Under the pieces are notes generated by a model that was not told where the DNA came from, made no database searches, and saw only the letters and a list, made by a program, of their open reading frames with translations. A DNA stretch of 64,000 nt, from positions 50,248 to 114,247 of the forward strand of contig JAAEUE010000108.1 in NCBI GenBank assembly GCA_024227565.1. Direction: 5' to 3'. Source of the stretch: Alphaproteobacteria bacterium. Its GTDB lineage: Bacteria; Pseudomonadota; Alphaproteobacteria; Rhizobiales; CAJQND01. Positions 1-8,340 of this stretch are shown piece after piece. The position numbers and the translations under genes were made by a program. Every line of letters starts with the position of its first letter. The first letter of the stretch is position 1.

Positions 1-8
1 CCCTGGCC

Positions 9-689
9 ATGGCCGTTGACCTGGTCAGATTGTCGATCAGGCAACCGGACTACAAGCTGTGCTGGTACAATCGCTGGTGGGTCTACCTGGGCACCTTTCT
101 GATCGGCAATCTAGTGTCGTTCGGCCCCGAACTGCTGGGCGGATCTGCCGCCCAGACCGTGCGCACCTTCTCCATCCCGTCTGTCTCGGGCGCGCCGGCC
201 TTGCAGCTGGGTGACTATATTGTTGTGAACAATCAGGCGTACCGCCAAACCGATCCCTCCCGCGGCGACGTGGCCGTGTTCACCTTGCCGCGCGATGAGA
301 ACATCGTCTGGATCAAACGCGTCATCGGCCTGCCAGGGGATAGAATTCAGCTCAAGAACGGTATGCTGTTTATCAACGATGCGATGGTCAGGCGCGAGCC
401 CGCCGGGAACTTTGCACGAGCCGGCGGACCGCCGCGCGCCCAGTTTCGCGAACACCTGCCGGGCGGCCGGTCGTATCTCACATTGGACGCAGGACCCTCG
501 GCTGGCGACAACACTGCCGTCATGACCGTGCCCGCCGGACACTATTTCCTGCTCGGCGACAATAGAGACAATTCATCCGACAGCAGATTTCCACACATCG
601 GGCCCGTGCCCCGCGCCCTTATGCTGGGCCGCGCCACCGGCGTCATCTTCGCTGACGACCTGAGCCGGATCGGCAGCAAGATCAAGTAG
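9..689 (+). CDS. lepB: Signal peptidase I (S26 family), possibly 5'-truncated by the window edge
   Basis: This is a leader peptidase that removes signal peptides from exported proteins at the cytoplasmic membrane. One membrane segment lies near residues 23-38. The S26 boxes are in order: the Ser box IPSVSGAPALQLGDY with the expected nucleophile at Ser60, the Lys box WIKRVIGLPGD with general base Lys103, and the GDNRDNSSDSR box near residues 184-194. The residue after the nucleophile is Gly, where the family usually has Met. No stop separates the first ATG from the window edge, so the true start may lie upstream. The family assignment is firm. Activity is less certain because of the altered Ser box. 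Confidence 0.85.
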   Translation: MAVDLVRLSIRQPDYKLCWYNRWWVYLGTFLIGNLVSFGPELLGGSAAQTVRTFSIPSVSGAPALQLGDYIVVNNQAYRQTDPSRGDVAVFTLPRDENIVWIKRVIGLPGDRIQLKNGMLFINDAMVRREPAGNFARAGGPPRAQFREHLPGGRSYLTLDAGPSAGDNTAVMTVPAGHYFLLGDNRDNSSDSRFPHIGPVPRALMLGRATGVIFADDLSRIGSKIK

Positions 690-860
690 TCCGCGCCTTG
701 AACCTGAATTTCGCGTGAACGCGAGGTTCAGACGACTTTCAAGCCGGTGTGACTAACTTCACAGCACCGAATCGATTACAGAGGCAAGAATGCTTGAGCT
801 GCTGGCTTGGGACTGAAGAATTTTGGCAGTACCACCGCCACAACCAGAGGAGCGCACACC

Positions 861-1256
861 ATGGCATACACAACAACGACCCTGCTGTTCTTTGGCGGCG
901 CCGTGTTCCTCGTTACCGCTTTGGTGGCGCTCTGTTTTGAGATCGCGAACATGCGGCGCAGAACGCCTGTGCAGGTGAAAGTGATGGCGCTGCAGTCCCA
1001 ACCGGGCCATCGCGGTGGTGCCTACCTGCATCCTGAATTTCTCGTGGTCTCCGGCCCCCAGGCGGGCCTGCGCAAGGTCAGCACGGCAGGTTCGTTTCCT
1101 GCACTGCACAACACCAATGACCTGATCGAAGGCTATCTTGACCCGGAAACCAACGAAGTGCGCAGCGCCAGAGATCGCAAAGCAATCGGCTGGCTTATCG
1201 CAGGGCTTGCCAGCCTCGGCGCCCTGATGCTGGCTGTTGCCGGCCAGCTTGCCTGA
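861..1256 (+). CDS. Small two-helix membrane protein, DUF3592-like
   Basis: This is a 131-residue protein with a hydrophobic helix at about residues 7-29 and another at about 107-129. Between them is a soluble stretch with short beta-like segments (GGAYLHPEFLVV, GYLDPETNEVR). The arrangement resembles DUF3592 proteins, whose function is unknown. I chose the ATG at 861 because AGAGGAG lies about 8 bases upstream; the longer frame from 807 has no such site. It stands alone between the signal peptidase gene and an AT-rich intergenic stretch, so context gives no clue to its role. Confidence 0.6.
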   Translation: MAYTTTTLLFFGGAVFLVTALVALCFEIANMRRRTPVQVKVMALQSQPGHRGGAYLHPEFLVVSGPQAGLRKVSTAGSFPALHNTNDLIEGYLDPETNEVRSARDRKAIGWLIAGLASLGALMLAVAGQLA

Positions 1257-1463
1257 CCGGAAATAAGTCACTCGTCCTTATTTAAATAATCAGACTGAAT
1301 TCAGATTTTTCATTATATTTGTGCACTTAATTGTACATTCAGTGAATAAAAATTCACAGCAAAACATAAACAATATTCATAATTACAGTCACTATTGGTG
1401 AGTTATCACGCTCATCATGACAATAACCCCATTTATCATTTCAATTTTATTGAGAGAGTCAAA
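1257..1463. other. AT-rich intergenic stretch
   Basis: This stretch is much richer in A and T than the rest of the window. It holds the inverted repeat GTGAAT-AAAA-ATTCAC at 1342-1357. It probably carries the promoter of the cytochrome c peroxidase remnant. No small gene is evident. Confidence 0.45.
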
Positions 1464-2009
1464 GTGGCAATCCAGATCATCAGAAAAACCCTTCTTGCAA
1501 CTTTCATAGGCATAGCACTCAGCACCGTTCAGGCCCTGGCGGATGGTACTGTAACCCCAGTCAACGACCGGACCACATGGCCTGAAGGCACGCCGCGCAG
1601 CGACGCCGCCGTGGCGTTGGGAAAGCATTTGTTTTTCGATCCGCGTCTTGTGCTCTCCGAGAACCAGTCCTGTGCGAGCTGCCACACTCCGCATGCAGCT
1701 TATGCCGACAGTGTTGCCCTCGACCTTACCGGCCGCAAAGACTGGAGCCGGGCAAAACGCAATTCGCCAACCGTCTATAACCTGACCGATGCTCCGGTTG
1801 TCCACTGGGATGGACGCACACCGGCAGGCCAGTGCTTAGCGGCCAAGGACACCGGGCTAGAGACCTGCCTTGCAGTCTTATCGCGCGCCGCAACTGGCCC
1901 ACACGTCACCACTGGCGAAAGCTTCTTGAACTTGCGGGACACGGTCCGGTGCCCTCGACCGGCGCATCACCGGCGCCAGCTGGCTGGCGATGTCATATCG
2001 TATCGGTGA
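1464..2009 (+). pseudogene. Cytochrome c peroxidase / MauG-type protein, 3'-truncated remnant
   Basis: Periplasmic di-haem peroxidases carry two c-type haem domains and usually exceed 320 residues. Here only about 120 family-like residues remain. They comprise a signal peptide (VAIQIIRKTLLATFIGIALS), the landmark ALGKHLFFDPRL, the haem motif CASCH, and NSPTVYNL...HWDGRTPA. Similarity to the family stops near 1830, and the frame then runs on as unrelated sequence to 2009, over the tail of the convergent gene. The second haem domain is absent. GTG at 1464 is preferred over the upstream TTG because GAGAGAG sits just before it. This is best read as a deletion or recombination remnant; any product would be non-functional. 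Confidence 0.75.
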
Positions 2010-3452
2010 AATGATGGACGAGTACCACTTCATGCTCAGTTTGTTCCTTGCCAGCAGTCTTTTGCTGCCCGGTGACCAGCGCAAGCCGATCTCGCCCTCG
2101 TTGGGGTACATGACGTGGCCACGAAGCAGCGTGTGTGGCAGGCCGAAGAGGTGACCGAATTCATGTGCAAGACGCCGCGACGTCTGGGCTTGCGTCCCTG
2201 TCTGGATCAACACCGCTCCGACGGTGGCATTGGCGAGCCCGCGTATAAGTCCCCGCCCCGGCGAGGCCCATTCGCCAGCTGACAGCAGAATATAGATGTC
2301 ACTTGTCCCTCGCCCCAACATCCTTTTCATCTCAACCGGCCATTTCCATTGATCTTTCAGGCGATGGGGATGCAGGTGCTGAATGACAAAACGGATGCCC
2401 ATGGATCGGAAAATCCCGTTGGCTTGCCGAATAGCCGTGCGCGCCTTAACGGGCGAAACCTGGTCGAGACCAATGGACACCCGGACCGACCTTAGACCAT
2501 CCGTGGAGACCGTTCTTCCAGCAAAACCGCGCCGCACTCGGCCAATGATCTTGTGGTTGGTGAGGACATCGGCGGGCCGCAGCGCGTAATCCGCCGGGCG
2601 CCAGCGTCGCTCGCGCGCGCTGCCGTGCAGGAACTTGGCGAGCTCCGCCTGTAGGCGAGTGTTTAGTTCTTCGCCGAGGACCGCGCTGTCAACAACGGTC
2701 AGCCCTCTCCAACCAAATGTATATACGCGGTTGTCGTCTGGTTCGCGGGGATGCGGTTTTGCGGTCCGGTAGACACAGCGATTGGCGATAAAGGCCATGA
2801 CATATTCCGACTGGCCTTGAAATGCAGTTGTGATGCCCCGGAGGATATCATCCCTGGTCGCTTGCGCGGGTACTTTGATTTCGATCACCGGCTCAGCAAG
2901 TCCGACCGACACACGATGCGGACGGAGGCGCCGGTTGATATCCCACAGCATGCCCGTGATCCGTCCCGGCGTGAAGTCGTTGCCGTCAACAGCGATGCCG
3001 AGGGTCAAATGCGGATGCTGCTTCAGATAGGCCTTTATGGCCGATCGCTTGGCGATGGCACGCGGCGCAGGCTCTATCAGACTGACGTAATCAGCAACGC
3101 CAATCAATTGCTCCATCCGTGCAATCTCCGGGTCCTTGCGATCAAGGCGCGCCAGGCTTTCGATGCGGCGATAAAGCAGATCGACCTGCCATTGCGTGGC
3201 AACCTTGTACAAGGCATTGGCGGCAACGTTCACCACATAGAGCCCAACCAAAAGTCCAACTGTCAGGCGCAGGCGTTCCTTGGGCGTACGTTTCACGGCG
3301 CTGCGCCTCCAGGGTCTCTCTATCGGCCGATCATCTATGTCGCCAAGCGTCACATCACGTCTCCGGTCCGGCGCGACCTCACGCGTTAGCCCATTTTGGC
3401 GGCCCATTGGCTGTCCGGGCAGCGGCTGGCGATCAAACTCGATCACCGGCAT
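1878..3452 (-). CDS. Membrane-anchored metzincin-like protein with duplicated protease domain
   Basis: This is a 524-residue protein with a basic N-terminus, one membrane helix at about residues 61-83, and a large presumably extracytoplasmic part. The zinc motif HEFGHLFGLPH (His430, Glu431, His434, His440) fits HExxHxxGxxH, and VMYP further on could be the Met-turn of a matrixin-like metallopeptidase. Residues about 149-280 look like a second, older copy: LTLGIAVDGNDFTPGRI parallels VRVSIGLDQVSPVKART. In that copy the catalytic site has decayed to AELAK. The 3' end overlaps the truncated peroxidase remnant, so the last residues may not be original. The substrate is unknown. Confidence 0.65.
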   Translation of the reverse strand: MPVIEFDRQPLPGQPMGRQNGLTREVAPDRRRDVTLGDIDDRPIERPWRRSAVKRTPKERLRLTVGLLVGLYVVNVAANALYKVATQWQVDLLYRRIESLARLDRKDPEIARMEQLIGVADYVSLIEPAPRAIAKRSAIKAYLKQHPHLTLGIAVDGNDFTPGRITGMLWDINRRLRPHRVSVGLAEPVIEIKVPAQATRDDILRGITTAFQGQSEYVMAFIANRCVYRTAKPHPREPDDNRVYTFGWRGLTVVDSAVLGEELNTRLQAELAKFLHGSARERRWRPADYALRPADVLTNHKIIGRVRRGFAGRTVSTDGLRSVRVSIGLDQVSPVKARTAIRQANGIFRSMGIRFVIQHLHPHRLKDQWKWPVEMKRMLGRGTSDIYILLSAGEWASPGRGLIRGLANATVGAVLIQTGTQAQTSRRLAHEFGHLFGLPHTLLRGHVMYPNEGEIGLRWSPGSKRLLARNKLSMKWYSSIISPIRYDIASQLAPVMRRSRAPDRVPQVQEAFASGDVWASCGAR

Positions 3453-3721
3453 GATGGGCTGCCGCGCCTCGTCGTCATTTTAAGACCTCGTGTTTCGGCC
3501 GACAACGGCTGCGTTAGGCAAAAAGACCTCCCGCCGAGCTTATTGTGAAGCTGATGTGCGGTGGGGCAGCTCCGCCTCACATCCAAATGCAGACATCCCT
3601 GTCCGTTTTGCCTCCATATGTCGGCTTGGCCCCCTGAAAGCCGTTTCTATATCTGCCCAGCTGAAGAGTGCCATTAACACCCGTTCGGTCTGCCTCGTCG
3701 AGTGGACACTATGGGTCAACA

Positions 3722-4474
3722 TTATTGCGCCGCCTCGGTCGCTGAGGCCGGCTTGGCGAGTTGGTTCGACATTCGCTCGGCTGTCATCGGAGTCAGTTCG
3801 CGGGTGAGTTTTCGGTAAAAGGCATCTGCAAAGTCGCGATAATCCGTTGCAGTTTCAATGAACGCACCCGGGCCGCTGATCACCTTCTCCTGGAAGTATG
3901 TATCCAGTTTGTAGGTATCGATTAAGATCGGCAACCCGTTGATAGTAATGCCGTACACCTGCGCCATGCGACGGAAGATGGCTGGCGCCTGGCCCGTATT
4001 GTTGCGTCCGTCACCCGATACATCAATCTTCAGCTGTCGCCCTTCGAACTGATTGAAAACGATCTGATCGATGCCAAACCCAAGGGCCCGTCCCAGCGCA
4101 GTAAAGCCCTTGACAGGATCTCTCTTCACTCGGGCGATCTTTTCCGCAAACGCCAAGACGCTTCGAGGTGTATCGAGGACAGTCCATGGGATTACATATG
4201 CCGGATCAACAGTTGAACTCCATTGAAACACTGTTACAGCAACGCCGCCCCGGTGCTGGGCAATCAACGAGATAATTTCAGGTCTTCTGAAAGCGCGGGC
4301 AATTCCCCCAATCTGAAGGTCAAATTCAACCGGGTCCACACTCAGTGAGGTATCGACCGCGAGTACGAGTTCAATCGCCACCTGAATACGACCTTGCGCA
4401 GAAACATTTTGTCGCGAAAAGAGTGTCAGACAAATCGTGACCATTGCCAGTATGACTGCTAACCGCTCGACCAT
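3722..4474 (-). CDS. DUF1194 family von Willebrand factor A-like protein
   Basis: This protein has a signal peptide (MVERLAVILAMVTICLTLFS, cleavage near VSAQG) followed by a vWA-like fold. The MIDAS-like start is VLAVDTSLSVD, and ISVSGDGRNN-type residues (KIDVSGDGRNNTG) follow later. DUF1194 proteins are common in Rhizobiales and of unknown role; the vWA fold suggests metal-dependent protein binding in the periplasm. The frame stays open upstream to a GTG at 4603 and an ATG at 4531. I chose 4474 because the signal peptide then begins at residue 1 and the length of 250 fits the family, but no clear ribosome site supports it. The gene stands alone. Confidence 0.8.
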   Translation of the reverse strand: MVERLAVILAMVTICLTLFSRQNVSAQGRIQVAIELVLAVDTSLSVDPVEFDLQIGGIARAFRRPEIISLIAQHRGGVAVTVFQWSSTVDPAYVIPWTVLDTPRSVLAFAEKIARVKRDPVKGFTALGRALGFGIDQIVFNQFEGRQLKIDVSGDGRNNTGQAPAIFRRMAQVYGITINGLPILIDTYKLDTYFQEKVISGPGAFIETATDYRDFADAFYRKLTRELTPMTAERMSNQLAKPASATEAAQ

Positions 4475-4715
4475 ACTGCCGAATTTAGTGTCATCGCGAT
4501 GGAAACTGAAGGGTTTCGAAAACTGCTCCATTCTTTGCCGCCCGCGGCGCTCAACTTGATTGGCGTGGCTGATCAAACTGGATTTGCACAGCGCTCTGTG
4601 CACTTCTGCCTATTGCAATGATTCAAGCCTCGCATAACCGGCTTAGCGGAGAAGAGCTGTTCGCCTCTCAACAATAATCAGGAGCTTATTCCACACAGTC
4701 TGCGCGGAACATGAT

Positions 4716-4737
4716 CTAGGGTCCAGACCCATAAACC
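4716..4737. repeat. 22-bp dispersed repeat, copy 1
   Basis: An identical 22-bp sequence is found at 63775. Its core GGGTC-CA-GACCC is an inverted repeat. This copy covers the last codons and stop of the IlvD-like gene. Confidence 0.6.
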
Positions 4738-6431
4738 GCGCACCCGTCTTCCGCATCGCTAAGCTGTGCGTTGATGAGATCCTTGATGGTTCCCGTCTTC
4801 GGCCAATCAGGCTCCACATAGGCACCAGCGCGCGCCTCCATCTCCGCATCCATCGCCTGGCCGTCCGCGTCCACCAGATCTATGGACCTGGCTTCCGGCG
4901 CAAAACAAACCTTATCGCCGGTCTTGAGCTGGCGCAGCCGGTTGCGCGGCAGGTGGTAGGCTGCCTTCGCGCGGGCGCCTGCAAAGCCTGAGGTTCGCTG
5001 GTCCGTCAACAGCGCAACGTCCAGATCCGGATCGCCGTTCATGGCCACCATGATGGCGAAGTTGGCCGACAAGAGCTCAATCGTGGAGCGGTCGCCGGTT
5101 ATGGCGTAACACGTCCCATTGGTCAGCTTGGTCGCGTTGGCCGTGTCGTTGAAGAAGTCGCCTTGTGTGGCACACATCTGAACCGTGTAGGTGCTGGCAT
5201 GGCGCATGGCTTTTGATTCTTTCACCCACGCCCCGCCGGGACACAGATTACCCCGGTAAAGGACGATTTGCGGCTCGGCCGCCATCGGCCGGTCAACCGG
5301 GCGGAAGATGTCTTGCGTGCCAAAATCGAGATCGGGCGCCGTGCTGTAAACCTCAGAGAGTTTCGGCCCGAAAATGGAGGTCACATCGTTCAACAGCCCT
5401 TCGGCAACCAGATATTTGATGACGCTCGGCAGCATCGAACCAATGTGGTTGACCGGATGCTTGCCCAAGGGCTGCAGATCGCTGATCCACGGCATCTGCG
5501 CCATCTCCTGCCATATGCTGGACGGTGTGTGGGTGATGCCCCAGGGCCGCGTCATCCATGGCAGATGCAGGGGCAGATTGGTGGAAAGACCGAACAGGGC
5601 GATTGCGCGGATGAAGTTCTGGAAGTTTTCCGGGCCGATGGTGTCGGCCGGCAGAATGCCCTTCTCCAGAGCCGTGCGGTAGAGCGCTATGGTTTGGTGC
5701 GTCAGGGCCAGCCGCGCCTCTGTGTTGGCCGCATGCAGATCTTCACCCGCCAGGATGAAGCCGCCGCAGCACAAGGCAACATAATTGGACATGGCAGACG
5801 CCAGGTTCTCGCACACCCCAACGTCCGACACCGTGTTCTGGCGCACCAGTTCCAGCTCCGCGTCATCAGCTTCGCCGTTGATGTGCCGGATGCGCGTCAT
5901 GGCCAGATCACCGATCGTCACCTCGCGCCCATCCGGCAGCATACCCACCGAGCGATGGCCGGCGTGCAGCAAGGCCCATGGAATGTAGCGGTAAGGCTCG
6001 ATCCCCATGGTGTGGATGATCATCGGAAAGGTTTTGTCGCAGCCGCCGCCGGCAACAATCCCGAACGGCGTCATCAGGCCGATTGTGCCCTGCACAGTCC
6101 ACGCGGTGGTGAACTTGTAGGCGTTGGAGAACCCCTGGCCGGAGGCTTCCATGCCCCGGTGGTCGGTAAAACCGGAAAACGGCACCTGATACATGGCCGG
6201 GCCGCCATCGGCCGCCAGCAGGTCAGCGGCAAGGTCGAACATGCCGCCAAGGCTATGGTCGCACGGGGAGCCCATGGGATAGATGCCCAAAAGAGGCGTT
6301 TCCGGATTGCCCTTCGGCTTGAACACGGACCGGTAATGCTGATCGCCAACCCAGGCGATTGCAGAATCGTTGAGATCACCGGTCAACAGGTCCGGATGAT
6401 CAAAGGCGCGGGGGTCTCTGACAAGCTTCAT
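4716..6431 (-). CDS. IlvD/Edd family dehydratase-like protein
   Basis: This is a 571-residue relative of dihydroxy-acid and sugar-acid dehydratases, Fe-S enzymes that remove water from a 2,3-dihydroxy acid. The three family cysteines can be placed in SPCDHSLGG, GGGCDKTFP and SDVGVCENLASAMSN. NLCPGGAWVKES and LLTDQRTSGFAGARAK match the C-terminal landmarks. The sequence is divergent from housekeeping IlvD, so the substrate is probably different. ATG 6431 has AGAGG about 8 bases upstream. It follows gntR by 67 bases on the same strand, so it is probably co-transcribed and controlled from the operator at 7226. The stop codon lies inside one copy of a 22-bp repeat. Confidence 0.7.
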   Translation of the reverse strand: MKLVRDPRAFDHPDLLTGDLNDSAIAWVGDQHYRSVFKPKGNPETPLLGIYPMGSPCDHSLGGMFDLAADLLAADGGPAMYQVPFSGFTDHRGMEASGQGFSNAYKFTTAWTVQGTIGLMTPFGIVAGGGCDKTFPMIIHTMGIEPYRYIPWALLHAGHRSVGMLPDGREVTIGDLAMTRIRHINGEADDAELELVRQNTVSDVGVCENLASAMSNYVALCCGGFILAGEDLHAANTEARLALTHQTIALYRTALEKGILPADTIGPENFQNFIRAIALFGLSTNLPLHLPWMTRPWGITHTPSSIWQEMAQMPWISDLQPLGKHPVNHIGSMLPSVIKYLVAEGLLNDVTSIFGPKLSEVYSTAPDLDFGTQDIFRPVDRPMAAEPQIVLYRGNLCPGGAWVKESKAMRHASTYTVQMCATQGDFFNDTANATKLTNGTCYAITGDRSTIELLSANFAIMVAMNGDPDLDVALLTDQRTSGFAGARAKAAYHLPRNRLRQLKTGDKVCFAPEARSIDLVDADGQAMDAEMEARAGAYVEPDWPKTGTIKDLINAQLSDAEDGCAVYGSGP

Positions 6432-6498
6432 GAAAATTTGCCTCTGTAGCAGTGAGAATATGGATTTTGCGGGTTTTAATAAACGGTTTTTCAAAACC

Positions 6499-7155
6499 CT
6501 ATTCTTTTAAACCTTTGATTTGCATACCTAAACCATCACGCACGTGTTCGATCATCGCCGCCTGTGCTTCTGCAGGCGTGCCGTTCTTGATCACACCCAG
6601 TAGCTTGTCATGCACATCCGGATCTGGCGGCGTCTGGTTTGTGCGTGTGGCCGCGAACAGCCATTGCGAAATGCCACGCCCCCAAATGCTGTCGAACATG
6701 TCCAAAAGGGCTTTGTTGCCGGTTTGCGCCACGATGGTGCGGTGAATGTCCCGGTTGATCCGGAACTCCGCTTGCATGTCATGCTCTTTGAGGGCACGCT
6801 CTTCGGCGACCTTTTCAGCAATGGCCTGAATGCGGGCATCGGTTCGGTTTGCCGCTACCCAATAGGCGCCGTAGCCCTCGATGGCTTCGCGCACACCATA
6901 GATGTCGCGCACCTCCTCTTCAGAGATCTGGCGGATCGAGAAACCCTTGCGGCCGGACAACTCCAGAATGCCCTCGCGCTCAAGCCGCAGCAGCGCTTCG
7001 CGTACGGGTGTTCTTGAGATATTGATCTCAGCGGCAATCTTCTCCTGGATCAGCCGGTCGCCCGGCGCAATCTGGCCGTTGACGATGGCAGACAAAATCT
7101 GCTCATAAACATCGTCCGCCAACCGCGGCTGCACATCTGGCATCCGTTTGAACAT
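6499..7155 (-). CDS. GntR family transcriptional regulator, FCD (FadR/VanR) type
   Basis: This is a DNA-binding repressor or activator of about 218 residues. The winged-helix domain reads LADDVYEQILSAIVNGQIAP, then EKIAAEINISRTPVREALLRLEREG. A C-terminal helical FCD ligand-binding domain follows, with typical DIYGVREAIEGYGA and DIHRTIVAQTGN. FCD regulators often bind small organic acids through a metal held by Asp and His residues. ATG 7155 has AGGA at a good distance; longer starts at 7167 and 7242 are less supported. It is divergent from ridA, and the palindrome at 7226-7242 lies between them. The same palindrome precedes three other operons here, so this is the likely regulator of that set. 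The pairing is inferred. Confidence 0.88.
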   Translation of the reverse strand: MFKRMPDVQPRLADDVYEQILSAIVNGQIAPGDRLIQEKIAAEINISRTPVREALLRLEREGILELSGRKGFSIRQISEEEVRDIYGVREAIEGYGAYWVAANRTDARIQAIAEKVAEERALKEHDMQAEFRINRDIHRTIVAQTGNKALLDMFDSIWGRGISQWLFAATRTNQTPPDPDVHDKLLGVIKNGTPAEAQAAMIEHVRDGLGMQIKGLKE

Positions 7156-7225
7156 TTGGGTCCTCATCTTAAGATCTGCCAACCGGCGCCGAGGGGCGGG
7201 AGGCTTGGACAGACCTTTTTGTACG

Positions 7226-7242
7226 GTGTATACAGTATACAT
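7226..7242. promoter_or_regulatory. GntR-type operator, site 1 (gntR/ridA)
   Basis: GTGTATACAGTATACAT has a perfect TGTATAC-A-GTATACA core (7227-7241). It lies between the divergent gntR-dehydratase operon and ridA, and its last bases run into the ridA start codon. The form matches the other three sites and suggests autoregulation. Confidence 0.75.
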
Positions 7243-7651
7243 GGTTGTGAGAACAGCGTCAGGGGGCGGCCGGTTTGAAAAAATCGGCGCCTATTCAAGG
7301 GCCAAGCGGGTTGGCCCGTTCGTCTATGTGGCCGGCACCACGGCGGTTGAACCCAGCGGCAAGCTGCATGCGCCGGGCGACGCGTATGCGCAAACCATCT
7401 ACATCTTTCAACGCATAGAAGAGGCCATGGCGCAAGTTGGCGCCGAGATGCGCCATGTGGTGCGCACCCGGGCTTTCTTTGCCGATAATGCTGCAGGGGG
7501 CGGCTTTGTGCGCGCTCATGGCGAGGTCTTCGCCGGCATCGAACCAGTCACCAGCGGCGTGGTGGCCGGGCTCACCACCCCCGGCATGATGGTTGAGATC
7601 GAGGTGGATGCGGTGATCCACGACGAAGACGGCACAATTCAACAAGACTAA
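7241..7651 (+). CDS. RidA/YjgF/YER057c/UK114 family protein
   Basis: RidA-type proteins hydrolyse reactive enamines and imines released by amine- and amino-acid-degrading enzymes. This 136-residue member shows FVYVAGTTAVEPSGKLHAPGD, an internal VVRTRAFFADN, and MVEIEVDAVIHDEDG at the end. The family arginine that binds the carboxylate is probably in HVVRTRAFF. The ATG at 7241 lies at the edge of the operator, so there is no room for a normal ribosome site; the message may be leaderless or start at the nearby GTG. Control by the GntR regulator fits a role in amine breakdown. It is convergent with the cupin gene, overlapping it by 4 bases. Confidence 0.82.
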   Translation: MVVRTASGGGRFEKIGAYSRAKRVGPFVYVAGTTAVEPSGKLHAPGDAYAQTIYIFQRIEEAMAQVGAEMRHVVRTRAFFADNAAGGGFVRAHGEVFAGIEPVTSGVVAGLTTPGMMVEIEVDAVIHDEDGTIQQD

Positions 7652-8325
7652 GCCGGTGCTTGAGGCACTACCGACAAGTGATCACGCTTGGTCCAGACCG
7701 TGACGCCAGCGGGTCCAGCGACAGTTTTTGAAGACGATCCCGCGGGCAATCGCAGCCAAGATTGCGGCGAAAACCTCTCACCGCCCTCCTCAAAACCACC
7801 CTTCAACACCAAAACTTCCAGCCCATTTCTCGCGTTCAACACCACTTCAGCACCACCTTCCCAGCGCTCCAGGGCAACGCGCTCGCGCGTGTCGCTGAAG
7901 AGCGGCATCACCTCTACCGAGGCACGCTCCCGATCAGGCTCAAACCCCATGGCGTTGGTATCAAGGCGCACTTGGTTGCGGTCGTCCATGTCGAACTGCC
8001 AGAGCTTCACGAAGATCGTGCAGCCCTCGTCAGACCCCGGCGTGTGGGAAGACTGAGGCGGATTGCGGATGTAGCTGCCGGCCGGGAAATCCCCATGCTC
8101 GTCCTGAAACACCCCATCGAGCACCAGAAACTCCTCGCCCCCGGTGTGCACATGGGGCGAAAACCGGCTGCCCGGCGCATAGCGCACGATTGTGGTGGCC
8201 CGGGCCACCTCATCGCCCATGCGCTCCAGCATGCGGCGCTCGACCCCGGCCATGGGAGAAGCCTGCCAGGCAAGCTCGGCTCCATGCACCGCGGCCCTGA
8301 CGGCAAAATCTGCGTTGAGTTGCAT
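7648..8325 (-). CDS. ChrR-like double cupin protein
   Basis: This 225-residue protein has two cupin folds. The first has metal-type ligands in FSPHVHTGGEEFLVLDG and a later PPQSSHTPGSDEG. The second (ALERWEGGAEV...LEVLVLKGGFEEG) lacks most ligand histidines. This resembles the C-terminal cupin of ChrR-type proteins and stand-alone acetylacetone-cleaving-type cupins. It begins 15 bases after the GST stop codon, with GGGAGA upstream, so the pair forms an operon under the divergent TetR regulator. A role in stress response or detoxification is likely, but the substrate is not evident. Confidence 0.68.
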   Translation of the reverse strand: MQLNADFAVRAAVHGAELAWQASPMAGVERRMLERMGDEVARATTIVRYAPGSRFSPHVHTGGEEFLVLDGVFQDEHGDFPAGSYIRNPPQSSHTPGSDEGCTIFVKLWQFDMDDRNQVRLDTNAMGFEPDRERASVEVMPLFSDTRERVALERWEGGAEVVLNARNGLEVLVLKGGFEEGGERFSPQSWLRLPAGSSSKTVAGPAGVTVWTKRDHLSVVPQAPA

Positions 8326-8340
8326 TGCTCTTCTCCCTGT

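Noticed and set aside
3453..3721. Possible small gene between the metzincin and DUF1194 genes
   Set aside because: Short frames exist on both strands, but none has a convincing start signal or family resemblance. Left as non-coding.
5268..6449. Long open frame on the + strand (393 residues)
   Set aside because: It lies antisense to the IlvD-like gene, has no family signature and an Arg/His-rich shadow composition typical of GC-rich antisense frames.
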